Source: Acetobacteraceae bacterium ESL0709
Lineage (GTDB): Bacteria; Pseudomonadota; Alphaproteobacteria; Acetobacterales; Acetobacteraceae
DNA: 64,000 bases
Assembly: GCA_029433415.1 (NCBI GenBank)
Contig: JAQTIA010000002.1
Span: 447,501 to 511,500 of the forward strand
Direction: 5' to 3'
A program made the translations under genes and the position numbers. The notes beneath the pieces were generated by a model that saw only the letters and a program-made list of their open reading frames with translations, searched no databases and was not told the DNA's origin. Below, piece after piece: positions 9,285 to 18,144 of this stretch. Position 1 is the first letter of the stretch, and each line of letters starts with the position of its first letter.

Positions 9285-9581
9285 ATGGTTCATTCGCTAT
9301 CTGACAAAAACGTCCCTGTGTTATTACAAGATGGTCCTGGTGGCCTGATGGGACAGGCAGGCTCATGCGTGGTGGCCTATCTGCGCGGCGAGAAAGAGGC
9401 ACTTGTACAGGAAAGTCTGGGCTTTCTGCATGGTATGGAGCTTTTATGGGCGCAACATGGTATTGCTCCACAGCAGGTCTGGGAAGAGCTCAATGAGCGT
9501 ATTCTTCTGTCTGAAAAACTTCTTGCACGTGGTATAAGGGCACGCAAAGGCGGTCCTTATCGCTCAACGAAATTACCGTGA
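9285..9581 (+). CDS. HisE/MazG-like small protein, probably catalytically degenerate
   Basis: About 98 residues. The central part, with GEKEALVQESLGFLHGMELL followed by APQQVWEELNERI, follows the helical pattern of phosphoribosyl-ATP pyrophosphohydrolase (HisE). Several expected metal-binding acids are absent: the usual Gly-Glu-Glu segment reads GSCVVA, and the Asp after Glu-Ser is replaced. It may be a structural paralogue rather than the histidine enzyme. ATG 9285 is preferred over ATG 9258 and TTG 9249 because it removes a non-conserved head. It lies just upstream of cvpA and purF. Family assignment is tentative. Confidence 0.5.
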   Translation: MVHSLSDKNVPVLLQDGPGGLMGQAGSCVVAYLRGEKEALVQESLGFLHGMELLWAQHGIAPQQVWEELNERILLSEKLLARGIRARKGGPYRSTKLP

Positions 9582-9616
9582 CGCATTTTTCCGCAGACTG
9601 ACAAAAGGCCCATTAT

Positions 9617-10363
9617 ATGGACGAAGATCCACCGCCCCCGACAGATCATGGTACACCGGAAGAAGCCTTGTCTTCTTCGTCTGGTAGTGCATCCTCGTCT
9701 GATGCTGTGATGCCTGCGGGTGCAGCAACAGGAGGACATGATGCCGTGGCAGCGCATGGCTCGGTCGGTGCCGGTGCTTCAGGGGCGGGAGATGGCGTTC
9801 ATTTTCTTGACCAGTTTCATAACCTGACGTCGTTTGATACAGGTTGCCTTATGGTCATTGGTTTTTCCCTTTTATCAGGTCTGATGCGTGGTGGTTCGAA
9901 GGAGATTACAGGGATTCTTGTCTGGGTGGGAGCGTTGTGGCTTTCTCTTCGTGCCAGCAATGCGGCCATGGCCTGGGCTAATCCTTCATTGCCGGAGAAT
10001 CTTCAGAATTCCAATATTGCGCTCTGGGGGGCGAGGATTGTCGTTTTCGTCATAGGCGTGATTGTTTTTAGCGCACTGGTTGACCGGGTCTCCTATATGG
10101 CCAGAAGTAACCTTTCCCGCAGTTTTGACACTCTGCTTGGTTTTGCTTTTGGCGCGATCAGGGGATATGCCCTGTTGGTTGTGTTCTGTCTGGCAGCGAG
10201 CTGGGCCTCATCAAACTGGATCGCTTCCATCACGCAGGGCAGCATCATGATGCCCTATATCACCAAAGGGATGCAGATTTTACAGGGTTACGTACCCGCC
10301 TCCTTGCAATCATATCTTGCCTTACCAGATACAAATACTCTACAGGACACACAGACTCAGTGA
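9617..10363 (+). CDS. cvpA: CvpA family membrane protein
   Basis: A 248-residue protein. After a low-complexity N-terminus of about 65 residues rich in Ser, Ala and Gly, four hydrophobic segments follow. FDTGCLMVIGFSLLSGLMRGGSKE and RSFDTLLGFAFGAIRGYALL are the family hallmarks. CvpA was named for colicin V production and lies next to purF in many proteobacteria, as here (84 bases between them). Its exact biochemical role is not settled. The Ser/Ala/Gly-rich head is unusual for the family and may be cytoplasmic. Confidence 0.85.
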   Translation: MDEDPPPPTDHGTPEEALSSSSGSASSSDAVMPAGAATGGHDAVAAHGSVGAGASGAGDGVHFLDQFHNLTSFDTGCLMVIGFSLLSGLMRGGSKEITGILVWVGALWLSLRASNAAMAWANPSLPENLQNSNIALWGARIVVFVIGVIVFSALVDRVSYMARSNLSRSFDTLLGFAFGAIRGYALLVVFCLAASWASSNWIASITQGSIMMPYITKGMQILQGYVPASLQSYLALPDTNTLQDTQTQ

Positions 10364-10447
10364 AGGGGTGTTGCACACTGAACATGTCTTTTGTCCCTGT
10401 GTCCTGTTTGTTGTCGTGGCGGGGATTTCCCCATAGGTTGGGCCTTT

Positions 10448-11887
10448 ATGTCGTTTGTTGAAGTTTCAAACCGTCCTCATGAAGAATGTGGCGTTTTTGG
10501 CGTCTGGGGTATGCCCGATGCGGCTGCTCTGGTGGCGCTGGGGTTGCATGCCCTGCAACATAGGGGGCAGGAATCAGCGGGGATCGTCAGTTTCGATGGT
10601 GAAGGTTTTTACCAGCATAGAGGCCTCGGGCTGGTCGGAGAAGTTTTTGCCGATAGTGCCGTGATTGCCAGCCTGCCGGGCTGTTCGGCCATCGGGCATA
10701 ATCGTTATGCCACGACGGGCGGTATGCATTTGCGCAACGTTCAGCCTTTTTACGCTGACTATGCCTTTGGTGGACTGGCTGTTGCCCATAATGGCAACCT
10801 GACCAATGCGGCAACATTGCGCAAGGTTCTGGTCAATCGCGGTTGTATCTTCCAGTCCACGACGGATACGGAAGTCTTTGTTCACCTTATCGCAATTTCT
10901 CTTTACAGCACGGTTGTGGAGCGCCTGATTGATGCTGCCAAACAGGTTAAGGGTGCTTATTCCCTGATTGCCCTGACGCCTGATAATGGTTTGATTGGCA
11001 TGCGTGATCCACTGGGAGTCCGCCCCCTTGTACTGGGGCGCGTACCGGGCTATGAGGCGGAAAATGGTGGCTGGGTCCTGGCGAGCGAGACATGCGCTCT
11101 TGATATTATCGGTGCGGATTTTGTGCGTGATATTGAGCCGGGCGAAATGGTCGTCATCAATAATAAGGGCATTGAATCAATCCGGCCTTTCGGGGAAACG
11201 GGGCGCCGTTTCTGCGTTTTCGAATATATTTATTTTGCACGTCCTGATTCAGTACTGGAGGAGCGTTCGGTTTATACAAGTCGTACCCGTATTGGTGCAG
11301 AACTTGCGCGTGAAAGTGCTGTCGAAGCTGACGTTATTGTGCCAGTGCCTGATTCCGGTGTGCCTTCAGCCATAGGTTATGCCAAGGAAAGCGGTATTCC
11401 TTTCGAGTTGGGTATTATCCGCAATCACTATGTTGGGCGTACCTTTATTGAGCCGACTGACCAGATCCGTCATCTGGGCGTAAAAATGAAACATTCTGCC
11501 AACAGGACTGTCCTTGCAGGCAAGCGTGTTATTCTGGTTGATGATTCTATTGTCAGAGGTACGACATCGCGCAAGATTGTGGATATGGTACGTGCTGCAG
11601 GCGCGCGCGAAGTGCATATGCGCATTACGTCTCCTCCAACAAAGCATCCCTGTTTTTATGGCATTGACACGCCAGACGAAAGCAAGCTTCTTGCGGCGAC
11701 TCATACATTGGAAGAAATGCAGGAGGCGATCGGGGTGGATAGTCTGGCCTTTATCAGTTTTGATGGGCTTTATCGCGCTCTGAATTATCCAGGCAGGGAA
11801 GAGGCACGGCATCATTATTGTGATGCCTGTTTCAGTGGAGATTATCCCATTTCCCTGGTGGATAGGGATGGCAAGCTTTTGCAATAA
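10448..11887 (+). CDS. purF: Amidophosphoribosyltransferase
   Basis: A 479-residue enzyme that transfers the glutamine amide to PRPP, the first committed step of purine synthesis. The short leader ends before Cys14 (EECGVFGVWG), the N-terminal nucleophile exposed by self-cleavage. The PRPP loop is RVILVDDSIVRGTTS. Cysteines in FCVFEYIYF, HPCFYGIDTP and HYCDACFSGDYP match the [4Fe-4S] ligands of the Bacillus-type enzyme, so this is the iron-sulfur form. ATG 10448 is chosen over an upstream alternative (10391) because it places the catalytic Cys at the normal distance. A terminator follows. Confidence 0.96.
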   Translation: MSFVEVSNRPHEECGVFGVWGMPDAAALVALGLHALQHRGQESAGIVSFDGEGFYQHRGLGLVGEVFADSAVIASLPGCSAIGHNRYATTGGMHLRNVQPFYADYAFGGLAVAHNGNLTNAATLRKVLVNRGCIFQSTTDTEVFVHLIAISLYSTVVERLIDAAKQVKGAYSLIALTPDNGLIGMRDPLGVRPLVLGRVPGYEAENGGWVLASETCALDIIGADFVRDIEPGEMVVINNKGIESIRPFGETGRRFCVFEYIYFARPDSVLEERSVYTSRTRIGAELARESAVEADVIVPVPDSGVPSAIGYAKESGIPFELGIIRNHYVGRTFIEPTDQIRHLGVKMKHSANRTVLAGKRVILVDDSIVRGTTSRKIVDMVRAAGAREVHMRITSPPTKHPCFYGIDTPDESKLLAATHTLEEMQEAIGVDSLAFISFDGLYRALNYPGREEARHHYCDACFSGDYPISLVDRDGKLLQ

Positions 11888-11914
11888 CAAAGTTGATTTA
11901 TTGTATTGCAGGTG

Positions 11915-11949
11915 GGCTCTTTTCATAATCAATGGAAAGAGCCTTTTTT
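11915..11949 (+). terminator. Rho-independent terminator of purF
   Basis: GGCTCTTT at 11915-11922 pairs with AAAGAGCC at 11936-11943 and is followed by six T. It lies 28 bases after the purF stop. Confidence 0.88.
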
Positions 11950-12132
11950 ATATAATAAAGAGAGAATTATTAAAAATATTTTTTAAGTATAGATATGTTA
12001 TTTATTAGTTATAATATAAATTATACCTATATAAATGAGTTTATGTTCAAAATCATAAATTTTTTATAAATGTACTATTGAATCTTAAATCTTTTTAATG
12101 TATATAATAGACTTCACTATTGAAGCCTGCAT

Positions 12133-12252
12133 GCCTTCGGAGATTTGGTTTGTCTCTTTTTGAAAGGCGTTACTGCACGTTTGTGCATTCTTTTGGTTTC
12201 ATCTTTAGCGAAGAGGTAAAGGTTACTTGGTAATGAGATCAGGTAACCTCTT
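12133..12252 (+). other. Cluster of three hairpins; candidate structured RNA or long leader
   Basis: The 581-base gap between purF and the sugar porter is very AT-rich to about 12110 and then becomes structured. Hairpin 1 pairs GCCTT (12133-12137) with AAGGC (12164-12168) and encloses GAGA/TCTC. Hairpin 2 is TGCAC-GTTT-GTGCA (12174-12187). Hairpin 3 pairs GGTTAC (12221-12226) with GTAACC (12243-12248), extended by AAGA/TCTT across a bulge. A TATAAT at 12103-12108 could be the -10 element just upstream. I recognise no Rfam family. It could be an sRNA gene or the 5' leader of the transporter mRNA. Confidence 0.4.
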
Positions 12253-12347
12253 TAGCCAGTGCTGAGTGCTGCTCTTTTCTGGAGTGGACATAGAGTTATA
12301 GTATTGTGACGGCAAAATCCTCTTCTCAACTATGAGAGGAAACATAT

Positions 12348-12413
12348 ATGTCTGCTTTTGCGACACTGTTTAAAAATGCTTTTGAAAATCTGTCATGGTT
12401 TTGCGTCTTGTGA
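12348..12413 (+). CDS. Candidate 21-residue leader peptide upstream of the sugar porter
   Basis: A micro-ORF encoding MSAFATLFKNAFENLSWFCVL, with a good ribosome site (AGAGG, 9 bases before ATG) and a TGA 55 bases before the transporter start. The peptide is amphipathic and ends in a hydrophobic aromatic stretch. The site lies in a small hairpin (CTCA at 12326-12329 with TGAG at 12333-12336, plus flanking CCT/AGG), so access could be regulated. It may be a regulatory uORF, a small membrane peptide, or chance. Confidence 0.35.
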   Translation: MSAFATLFKNAFENLSWFCVL

Positions 12414-12468
12414 ACATGCCTTCAGAGAACAGTTTGTGCTGGGCTATTCGACGAGGAGATAAAATCAT

Positions 12469-13950
12469 ATGACAGAATATGGCGGGGTAAATGCTGCCAC
12501 ACCAGGTAACCAGAGTTCAGTTTTCGGCGGGCAGGGATTGCCGCTGAATGGCCGGTGGACCCTGATTGTCGCCGCCCTGATTGCCGGGAGTTGCGGAGGA
12601 CTCTATGGCTATGATACGGGCATTATTTCGGGTGCCCTATTACTGATAACGCGAGATTTTCACCTGGGCCCTGTGTTACAGGAAACTGTGACAGCAGCCA
12701 TACTTTTTGGAGCTGTCCTGGGGGCTTTCGGGGCTGGTTATTTTTCAGAAAAATACGGGCGCAGACCGACGATTATTCTGGTCGCCGGTGTTTTTGTAAT
12801 GGGGGCAACATGGTGCGCCCTTTCTCCTAATGTGGGAAGTCTTATCGCTGCCAGAGTTTTTCTTGGCTGTGCTGTGGGTGGCTCATCTCAGGTGGTGCCC
12901 ATGTATATTTCGGAGCTGGCTCCGGCAGACAAACGGGGCACCCTGGCACTGTTCTTTAACGTTTCCATCGGAGTAGGTATTCTACTGGCGAATATGATCG
13001 GTCTGACGTCGCAAAAGACACTGGGCTGGCGCGGAATGATTTCTATTGGCGTGCTGCCGGCTGCCTTTGTGTTTGTGGTTATGTTTTTTATGCCCAAGAG
13101 TTTCCGTTGGGTTGCAGAGAATGTCAGCGTAAAAGCAGCGGTTCCTATTTTGAAAAGCCTGCGCGATGACCACCAGGAAGTGAAAGAGGAAATTGCCCAG
13201 ATCAAGGAAAATATCGCTAATTCTGAGGAACAAAATCAGGGCTGGCGTGGGTTAAGGCAGCCTTGGGTACGCCCTGCGCTGGTTGCTGCTCTGGGGGTGG
13301 CATTTTTTACCCAATGTGGTGGCCTGGAGATGATGATCTATTACGCGCCGACCTTTCTGAAAGATGCAGGATTTGGCGATTCATCAGCCCTTCTGGCCAG
13401 TCTGGGTATTGGTATTGTCTATCTGGCCATGACGTTTCTGGGGTGTCTGTTCGTGGATCGGATTGGGCGTCGTCGTCTGGTGCTGACCATGGCGCCCGGT
13501 TCAGTTATAGCCCTGATCGGGCTTGGCATCATGTTCCTTATTCATCCTGACCCGGGGAGTATTGGCTCTTATCTGGTGATTATCTTCATGCTGCTTTTCA
13601 TGATGTTCAATTCAGGCAGCATTCAGGTCATAGGCTGGTTGTTAGGGGCTGAAATGTTTCCGCTTTCCATGCGCGGTCAGGCAACGTCACTTCATGCTGC
13701 CGTGCTGTGGGGCAGTGATATGCTTGTGACAGCAACGGCTTTGTCTCTGGTGCAAATGATATCGCTGGGCGGCACAATGTGGTTCTATGCAGGGGTCAAT
13801 CTGCTCTCCATCATCTTCGTCTATTTCTTCGTGCCGGAAACAGCTGGAGCAACGCTTGAAGATATTGAGGCCGCTCTGAAAAATGGCACCTTCCGACCGA
13901 CCAAAGGTCACACCGGCATTGCTCATGCAGCGGAGAACGGAGCGCTATAA
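12469..13950 (+). CDS. Sugar porter family MFS transporter (XylE/GalP/AraE-like)
   Basis: A 493-residue inner-membrane sugar:H+ symporter with 12 predicted helices. Signatures are GGLYGYDTGIISGALLLI in helix 1, EKYGRRPTIIL after helix 2, DRIGRRRLVL after helix 8, and VPETAGATLEDIE at the end (a variant of PETKG). Substrate is probably a hexose or pentose. GGAG lies 9 bases before the ATG. It follows a long structured leader, hinting at post-transcriptional control, and ends in a shared terminator with fumC. Confidence 0.9.
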   Translation: MTEYGGVNAATPGNQSSVFGGQGLPLNGRWTLIVAALIAGSCGGLYGYDTGIISGALLLITRDFHLGPVLQETVTAAILFGAVLGAFGAGYFSEKYGRRPTIILVAGVFVMGATWCALSPNVGSLIAARVFLGCAVGGSSQVVPMYISELAPADKRGTLALFFNVSIGVGILLANMIGLTSQKTLGWRGMISIGVLPAAFVFVVMFFMPKSFRWVAENVSVKAAVPILKSLRDDHQEVKEEIAQIKENIANSEEQNQGWRGLRQPWVRPALVAALGVAFFTQCGGLEMMIYYAPTFLKDAGFGDSSALLASLGIGIVYLAMTFLGCLFVDRIGRRRLVLTMAPGSVIALIGLGIMFLIHPDPGSIGSYLVIIFMLLFMMFNSGSIQVIGWLLGAEMFPLSMRGQATSLHAAVLWGSDMLVTATALSLVQMISLGGTMWFYAGVNLLSIIFVYFFVPETAGATLEDIEAALKNGTFRPTKGHTGIAHAAENGAL

Positions 13951-13957
13951 CGGTGCT

Positions 13958-14005
13958 GACAGGACATAATGAGGTGTTCTTTCCATTTCTTATGTCCTGT
14001 CTTTT
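13958..14005. terminator. Bidirectional terminator between the sugar porter and fumC
   Basis: GACAGGACATAA (13958-13969) pairs perfectly with TTATGTCCTGTC (13990-14001), a 12-bp stem followed by TTTT on the plus strand, between two convergent genes. Confidence 0.85.
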
Positions 14006-14009
14006 CTCC

Positions 14010-15407
14010 TTATCTCCCGATATTTGGTCCCAGCATCAGGCGCGGATCGGCAACGCGGTCGTACTCTTCAGCACTCATGAAGCCGAGTTGCAGGGCAGCG
14101 TCCTTGGGGCTGAGATTATACTCCACAGCATGGTGGGCGACTTTCGCGGCCTTGTCGTAACCAATGACCGGGGAAAGGGCTGTGACCAGCACGAGGGAAT
14201 GATCCAGCGCTTTTTGAATCTGTTTACGGTTGGGTTGCGCGCCTTCAATGCAGAACCGGCGGAAATTCTCCATCCCGTCATGCAGCAATGTCAGGTTTTG
14301 CATGATGTTATGGATCATGAGCGGCTTATAGGCGTTCATATCCAGCATGCCGCCGGCCCCTCCAAGGGACGTTGCCATGTCATTTCCCATGACCTGAAGG
14401 CAGAGCATCGTCAAGGCTTCCGCTTGCGTAGGGTTGATTTTCCCCGGCATGATGGAGGAACCTGGCTCATTGGCGGGTAAAGTCAGTTCACCAAATCCAG
14501 CGCGCGGACCACAGGCCAGAAGACGGATGTCATTGGCGATTTTGAACAGACTGCCAGCCAAGGTGCGCAGGCAGCCCGAGAGGTGAACCAGAGCGTCATG
14601 GGAGCCTTGCAAGGTAAATTTATTATCGCCGCTGTAAAAGCCAAGTCCGGTCAGTCTGGCAATTTCCTGACAGGCGCGATCTGCGAAATCGGGCTCCGTA
14701 TTGACGCCTGTGCCCAGGGCTGTTCCGCCAAGGGCAAGAGCGAATAGTCCTTTTAGGGCATCTTCAAGGCGTTTTCTGTTATCCTGAATCAGGCCCACAT
14801 AGCCCTGCCATTCCTGACCCAGCGTGATGGGGACGGCATCTTGCAAGTGCGTGCGCCCGACCTTGACAATATCAGCCCATTCTTCGGCTTTCCGCGCAAG
14901 GGCGTCTTCAAAACGTTTCAGTTCGGGCAATAATCTTTCATGCACGCTAAGGGCGCTGGCAATATACATGGCGGTCGGGAAGTTATCATTGGTCGATTGC
15001 GCCATATTTACGTCGTCATTGGGATGAAGAGGCTTTTTACTGCCCAGTGCTTCACCCGTCAGTTGGCTCGCACGATTGGCGATGACTTCATTGACGTTCA
15101 TGTTGAATTGTGTGCCGGATCCCGTCATCCAGATGTGGAGCGGAAACATCTCATCATGCTGGCCGTTTCTGATCTCATCACAGATTGAGACGATCAAGGC
15201 GCATTTTTCTTGCGTCAGCCGGCCAGTGGCAGCGTTGGCCAGCGCGCAGGAACGTTTCATGACCGCATAGGCTTCAATCATTTCATAAGGGATCAGATCG
15301 TGCCCAATGCTGAAATAGTGAAGGGAGCGCTGAGTTTGCGCTCCCCATAAAACATGATCGGGGACCTGAATTTCACCCAGTCCATCAGTTTCAGTGCGGT
15401 ATTTCAT
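14010..15407 (-). CDS. fumC: Class II fumarate hydratase
   Basis: A 465-residue enzyme of the fumarase/aspartase superfamily that interconverts fumarate and malate. It has [38 protein letters not shown], and the flexible-loop signature [13 protein letters not shown], with the catalytic Ser. Class II enzymes lack the oxygen-labile iron-sulfur cluster, which suits an obligate aerobe. Its product malate is the substrate of the malic enzyme encoded just upstream (19 bases apart), so the pair may be one transcript linking fumarate to pyruvate. Confidence 0.96.
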   Translation of the reverse strand: MKYRTETDGLGEIQVPDHVLWGAQTQRSLHYFSIGHDLIPYEMIEAYAVMKRSCALANAATGRLTQEKCALIVSICDEIRNGQHDEMFPLHIWMTGSGTQFNMNVNEVIANRASQLTGEALGSKKPLHPNDDVNMAQSTNDNFPTAMYIASALSVHERLLPELKRFEDALARKAEEWADIVKVGRTHLQDAVPITLGQEWQGYVGLIQDNRKRLEDALKGLFALALGGTALGTGVNTEPDFADRACQEIARLTGLGFYSGDNKFTLQGSHDALVHLSGCLRTLAGSLFKIANDIRLLACGPRAGFGELTLPANEPGSSIMPGKINPTQAEALTMLCLQVMGNDMATSLGGAGGMLDMNAYKPLMIHNIMQNLTLLHDGMENFRRFCIEGAQPNRKQIQKALDHSLVLVTALSPVIGYDKAAKVAHHAVEYNLSPKDAALQLGFMSAEEYDRVADPRLMLGPNIGR

Positions 15408-15426
15408 CCTTCAGGCTTTCAGAAAA

Positions 15427-17088
15427 TCAAGGGGCAGGGGAATAAGGCTGGTAAACAGGTTGCCAGCTCAGGGCGGCGATGTTCTGCTCAAGAGTTTCGT
15501 CATCGAAATCTGGGCAGGTGCTGTCTCCGCGGGCTTGAAGAGCGACAGCGCGTGCGACAGCCAGAGCTACAGGCTTGATGGAAGAAAGTGGGGGCAGAAG
15601 GGCATTGTCCCCCTGTGTGGTTTCGGCGGCGCTTTTTGCCACAGCCTGTGCAGCAGCCATGAGCATTTTGTCAGTAATTTCAGTCGCGTTGCAGGCCAGG
15701 GCACCTAGTCCCAGACCGGGGAAGATATAGGCATTATTGGTCTGGTCAATTGTAACGGAACGGTCAGTAAGCAGAACGGGCGGGAAGGGACTGCCAGTGC
15801 TGACGATTGCCTGACCATGTGTCCAGCGCAGAATATCTTCCGGCGTTGCTTCAATATGGCTGGTGGGGTTTGAGAGGGGAAAAATTAATGGGCGCGGGCA
15901 ATGCTGTGCCATGGTGATGATCATGTCACTGGTGAAAAGACCGGCCTGACCTGAAACGCCTATCAGAATTGTGGGATGTATTTCTGCCACAGCTTGCGTC
16001 AGGGTAGCGTTGCTGCCACAGGCCAGTGGCTCTGAACGGGCAAAGAAGCTTTGTCCTTCTGTCAGATGGTCCATGGATTTGAGGAGCAGTCCGGGGCGGT
16101 CGAAGATATAGAAGCGGTCAAGGGCGTCCTCTTCTTTCATGCCTTCAGCAAGACAGGCCTGATAAAGTTGCCCGGCAATACCGCATCCGGCGGACCCGCC
16201 ACCGACTATGACAATACGCTGCTGTGCGAGCGCTTCATTCTTTTTTCTCAGTCCGGAAAGAATGGCGGCGGTAGCAATAGCGGCTGTACCCTGAATGTCA
16301 TCATTAAAGCTCAGGATTTCCTGACGGTAACGCTGGAGCAGAGGGGCTGCATTCCGTCCGGCAAAATCTTCCCAATGGAGCAGTACGTCCGGCCAGCGCG
16401 CCTTGATGGTTGTGACAAACTCCTCTATGAAATCATCATAATCCTGACCACGCAGACGTCGCTGCTTCAGCCCTATATAACCCGGGTCGTTCAGCAGGGC
16501 CTCATTTTCCGTGCCGACATCAAGCGTAACGGGTAGCATATAAGAGGGATTAAGGCCGCTACAGGCTGTATAAAGTGAGAGTTTGCCAATGGGGATGCCC
16601 ATGCCATTGGCCCCCAGATCCCCCAGTCCCAGAATACGTTCCCCATCTGTAACAATAATCATGCGGATAGCGTCATAATCGGGAGAGAAGAGAATATCGG
16701 CCATACGGCCTTTATCGTGTGCAGTAATATAAAGCCCCCTGGGGCGGCGCCATATTTTGGAGAAATTGAGACAAGCCTCCCCAACACCGGGTGTATAGAC
16801 GAGGGGCATCATTTCACGCAGATATTTCCCGATCAAGGCGTAAAAGACAGTTTCGTTTTCATCTTGCAGGGCGCGCAGGGCGACGTGCCGGCTTAATGTG
16901 TCTTTCATGTTCATGACTTCTGCGTGGGCAGCGGCCACTTGTTGATCCAAGGTCAGTTCCGTGGCTGGGAGGAGGCCATTAAGCTCGAAATCCTGCCGCT
17001 CGGAAGCGGGGAAAGCCAGTCCCTTATTGAGAAAAGGGTTATTGAGCAGGTCAAGACCCGTCAGTGACACAGGATGAGGGGCAGACAT
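15427..17088 (-). CDS. NAD-dependent malic enzyme
   Basis: A 553-residue oxidative decarboxylase converting malate to pyruvate, CO2 and NADH (or NADPH). It has the malic N-domain with YTPGVGEACLNFSK, RGLYITAHDKGRM and the metal-binding FNDDIQGTAAIATAAILS. The dinucleotide fold is IVIVGGGSAGCGIAGQL, and PLSNPTSHIEATPED is the second signature. The length and architecture match the SfcA/MaeA class rather than the longer MaeB type. ATG 17088 is chosen for its GGGAG 8 bases upstream; the longer frame from 17118 lacks one. Probably co-transcribed with fumC. Confidence 0.92.
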   Translation of the reverse strand: MSAPHPVSLTGLDLLNNPFLNKGLAFPASERQDFELNGLLPATELTLDQQVAAAHAEVMNMKDTLSRHVALRALQDENETVFYALIGKYLREMMPLVYTPGVGEACLNFSKIWRRPRGLYITAHDKGRMADILFSPDYDAIRMIIVTDGERILGLGDLGANGMGIPIGKLSLYTACSGLNPSYMLPVTLDVGTENEALLNDPGYIGLKQRRLRGQDYDDFIEEFVTTIKARWPDVLLHWEDFAGRNAAPLLQRYRQEILSFNDDIQGTAAIATAAILSGLRKKNEALAQQRIVIVGGGSAGCGIAGQLYQACLAEGMKEEDALDRFYIFDRPGLLLKSMDHLTEGQSFFARSEPLACGSNATLTQAVAEIHPTILIGVSGQAGLFTSDMIITMAQHCPRPLIFPLSNPTSHIEATPEDILRWTHGQAIVSTGSPFPPVLLTDRSVTIDQTNNAYIFPGLGLGALACNATEITDKMLMAAAQAVAKSAAETTQGDNALLPPLSSIKPVALAVARAVALQARGDSTCPDFDDETLEQNIAALSWQPVYQPYSPAP

Positions 17089-17142
17089 CAGAAATACTCC
17101 CGGAAACGCTTCCCACATGAGGAAGAATGTGAAGGGGATAAT

Positions 17143-17403
17143 TTAACGGAAATTGGTCTGGTTATCAGCAGGGAAATGATAGTGGGCAACCAGAAAACCG
17201 CTTCCCAGCCCGATCAGGGCGAAGAGAATGGTCCAGAGTGACAAGGAAACCAGTAATGTCGACAAGGCCGAAACTAAAAGCAGCCCGACCAGGGAACAGA
17301 TCAGCGCTTCAATCGTTACAGGCCCCAGGGATAATGGTTCTGTATCGTAATAAAAACGACTTTCTGTTTTTGATTCGCGTTCGGGTAGAAAAGAATTTGT
17401 CAT
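17143..17403 (-). CDS. Small membrane protein coupled to ccmI
   Basis: An 86-residue protein I cannot assign. A charged head (ERESKTESRFYYDTE) is followed by two hydrophobic segments (about residues 30-50 and 53-72). Its ATG overlaps the ccmI stop in an ATGA tetranucleotide, so it is translated as the last gene of the cytochrome c maturation operon. That position suggests a role at the inner membrane in heme delivery or assembly, but nothing in the sequence shows it. Confidence 0.65.
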   Translation of the reverse strand: MTNSFLPERESKTESRFYYDTEPLSLGPVTIEALICSLVGLLLVSALSTLLVSLSLWTILFALIGLGSGFLVAHYHFPADNQTNFR

Positions 17404-18140
17404 TGTTTCTGGTCTTTGTCGTGCTCACCGGTGGCAATACGCGTCTCAACGGCCAGACGCCATGGAGCGTCTGGCGGGGCAGCATCAAGTGCCTGATGGT
17501 AAAGCTTCAATGCTTCGGGTGAGACATGACCTGTCAGCTGGGTTTCCGCTTCGGCCGTTTTCAAGGCAAGTTCGGGGGTAAAGTGACCCTTGAGAGCCAG
17601 TTTCCATTCTTCGAGGGCAGGCTGTGCCAATCCGATTTGCGCTTTCAGATCGCCAAGCTGTTCATGTACCAGGCTATAACGTTTATCCATGGGAGAGAGC
17701 TTGGCTGCCTCTTTGCCCAGTTGTCTTATCTGCGCCAGCTGCGGGCTGAAATTCTTTTCAGACCATTGATGGTCCGGCTTTTTGGGGGAGAAAGAGGGAA
17801 CTCCTTTTTCAGCATAGAGCCAGATGGCCAGCATGGGCGTCAGTACCATCGTGCTGATCAAAATCAGTTTTTGCGCCTTGCCTTCGCTCGCACTGACCGG
17901 GGGAGGTGGCGGGGAGCTATTGAGCAGTCGACGCTGGATTTCAATGCGCGTGCTGTCATATTCCTGCTGGTCGATCAGATTGGCCTTGAGGTCCTTTTCC
18001 AGACTGTCGAGCTGGCTTTTATAGACCTCAGCTGTACTGTCATAGGTTTCTCTTGTCGCAACGGTGCGTTGCCACAGACTCAGTCCAATCGGGATAAGGG
18101 CGATAATCGTGACAAGAAAGGCACCTATCAGAAAAGACAT
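17400..18140 (-). CDS. ccmI: Cytochrome c maturation protein CcmI (CycH)
   Basis: A 246-residue inner-membrane protein. An N-terminal helix is followed by a charged coiled stretch (TAEVYKSQLDSLEKDLKANL) typical of CcmI. A second helix (KLILISTMVLTPMLAIWLYAEKG) leads to a periplasmic TPR-like tail (residues 140-240) that in other bacteria holds apocytochrome c for the heme ligation complex. It is one of the last genes of the ccm operon, 4 bases after ccmH. Confidence 0.88.
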   Translation of the reverse strand: MSFLIGAFLVTIIALIPIGLSLWQRTVATRETYDSTAEVYKSQLDSLEKDLKANLIDQQEYDSTRIEIQRRLLNSSPPPPPVSASEGKAQKLILISTMVLTPMLAIWLYAEKGVPSFSPKKPDHQWSEKNFSPQLAQIRQLGKEAAKLSPMDKRYSLVHEQLGDLKAQIGLAQPALEEWKLALKGHFTPELALKTAEAETQLTGHVSPEALKLYHQALDAAPPDAPWRLAVETRIATGEHDKDQKQ

Positions 18141-18144
18141 AGAC

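Noticed and set aside
11950-12120. AT-rich tract considered as a replication origin or insertion-element remnant
   Set aside because: No DnaA-box cluster, terminal inverted repeats or transposase fragment could be found by eye.
14010-14480. Plus-strand 175-codon frame opposite fumC
   Set aside because: It covers the terminator and the antisense of the fumarase C-terminus.
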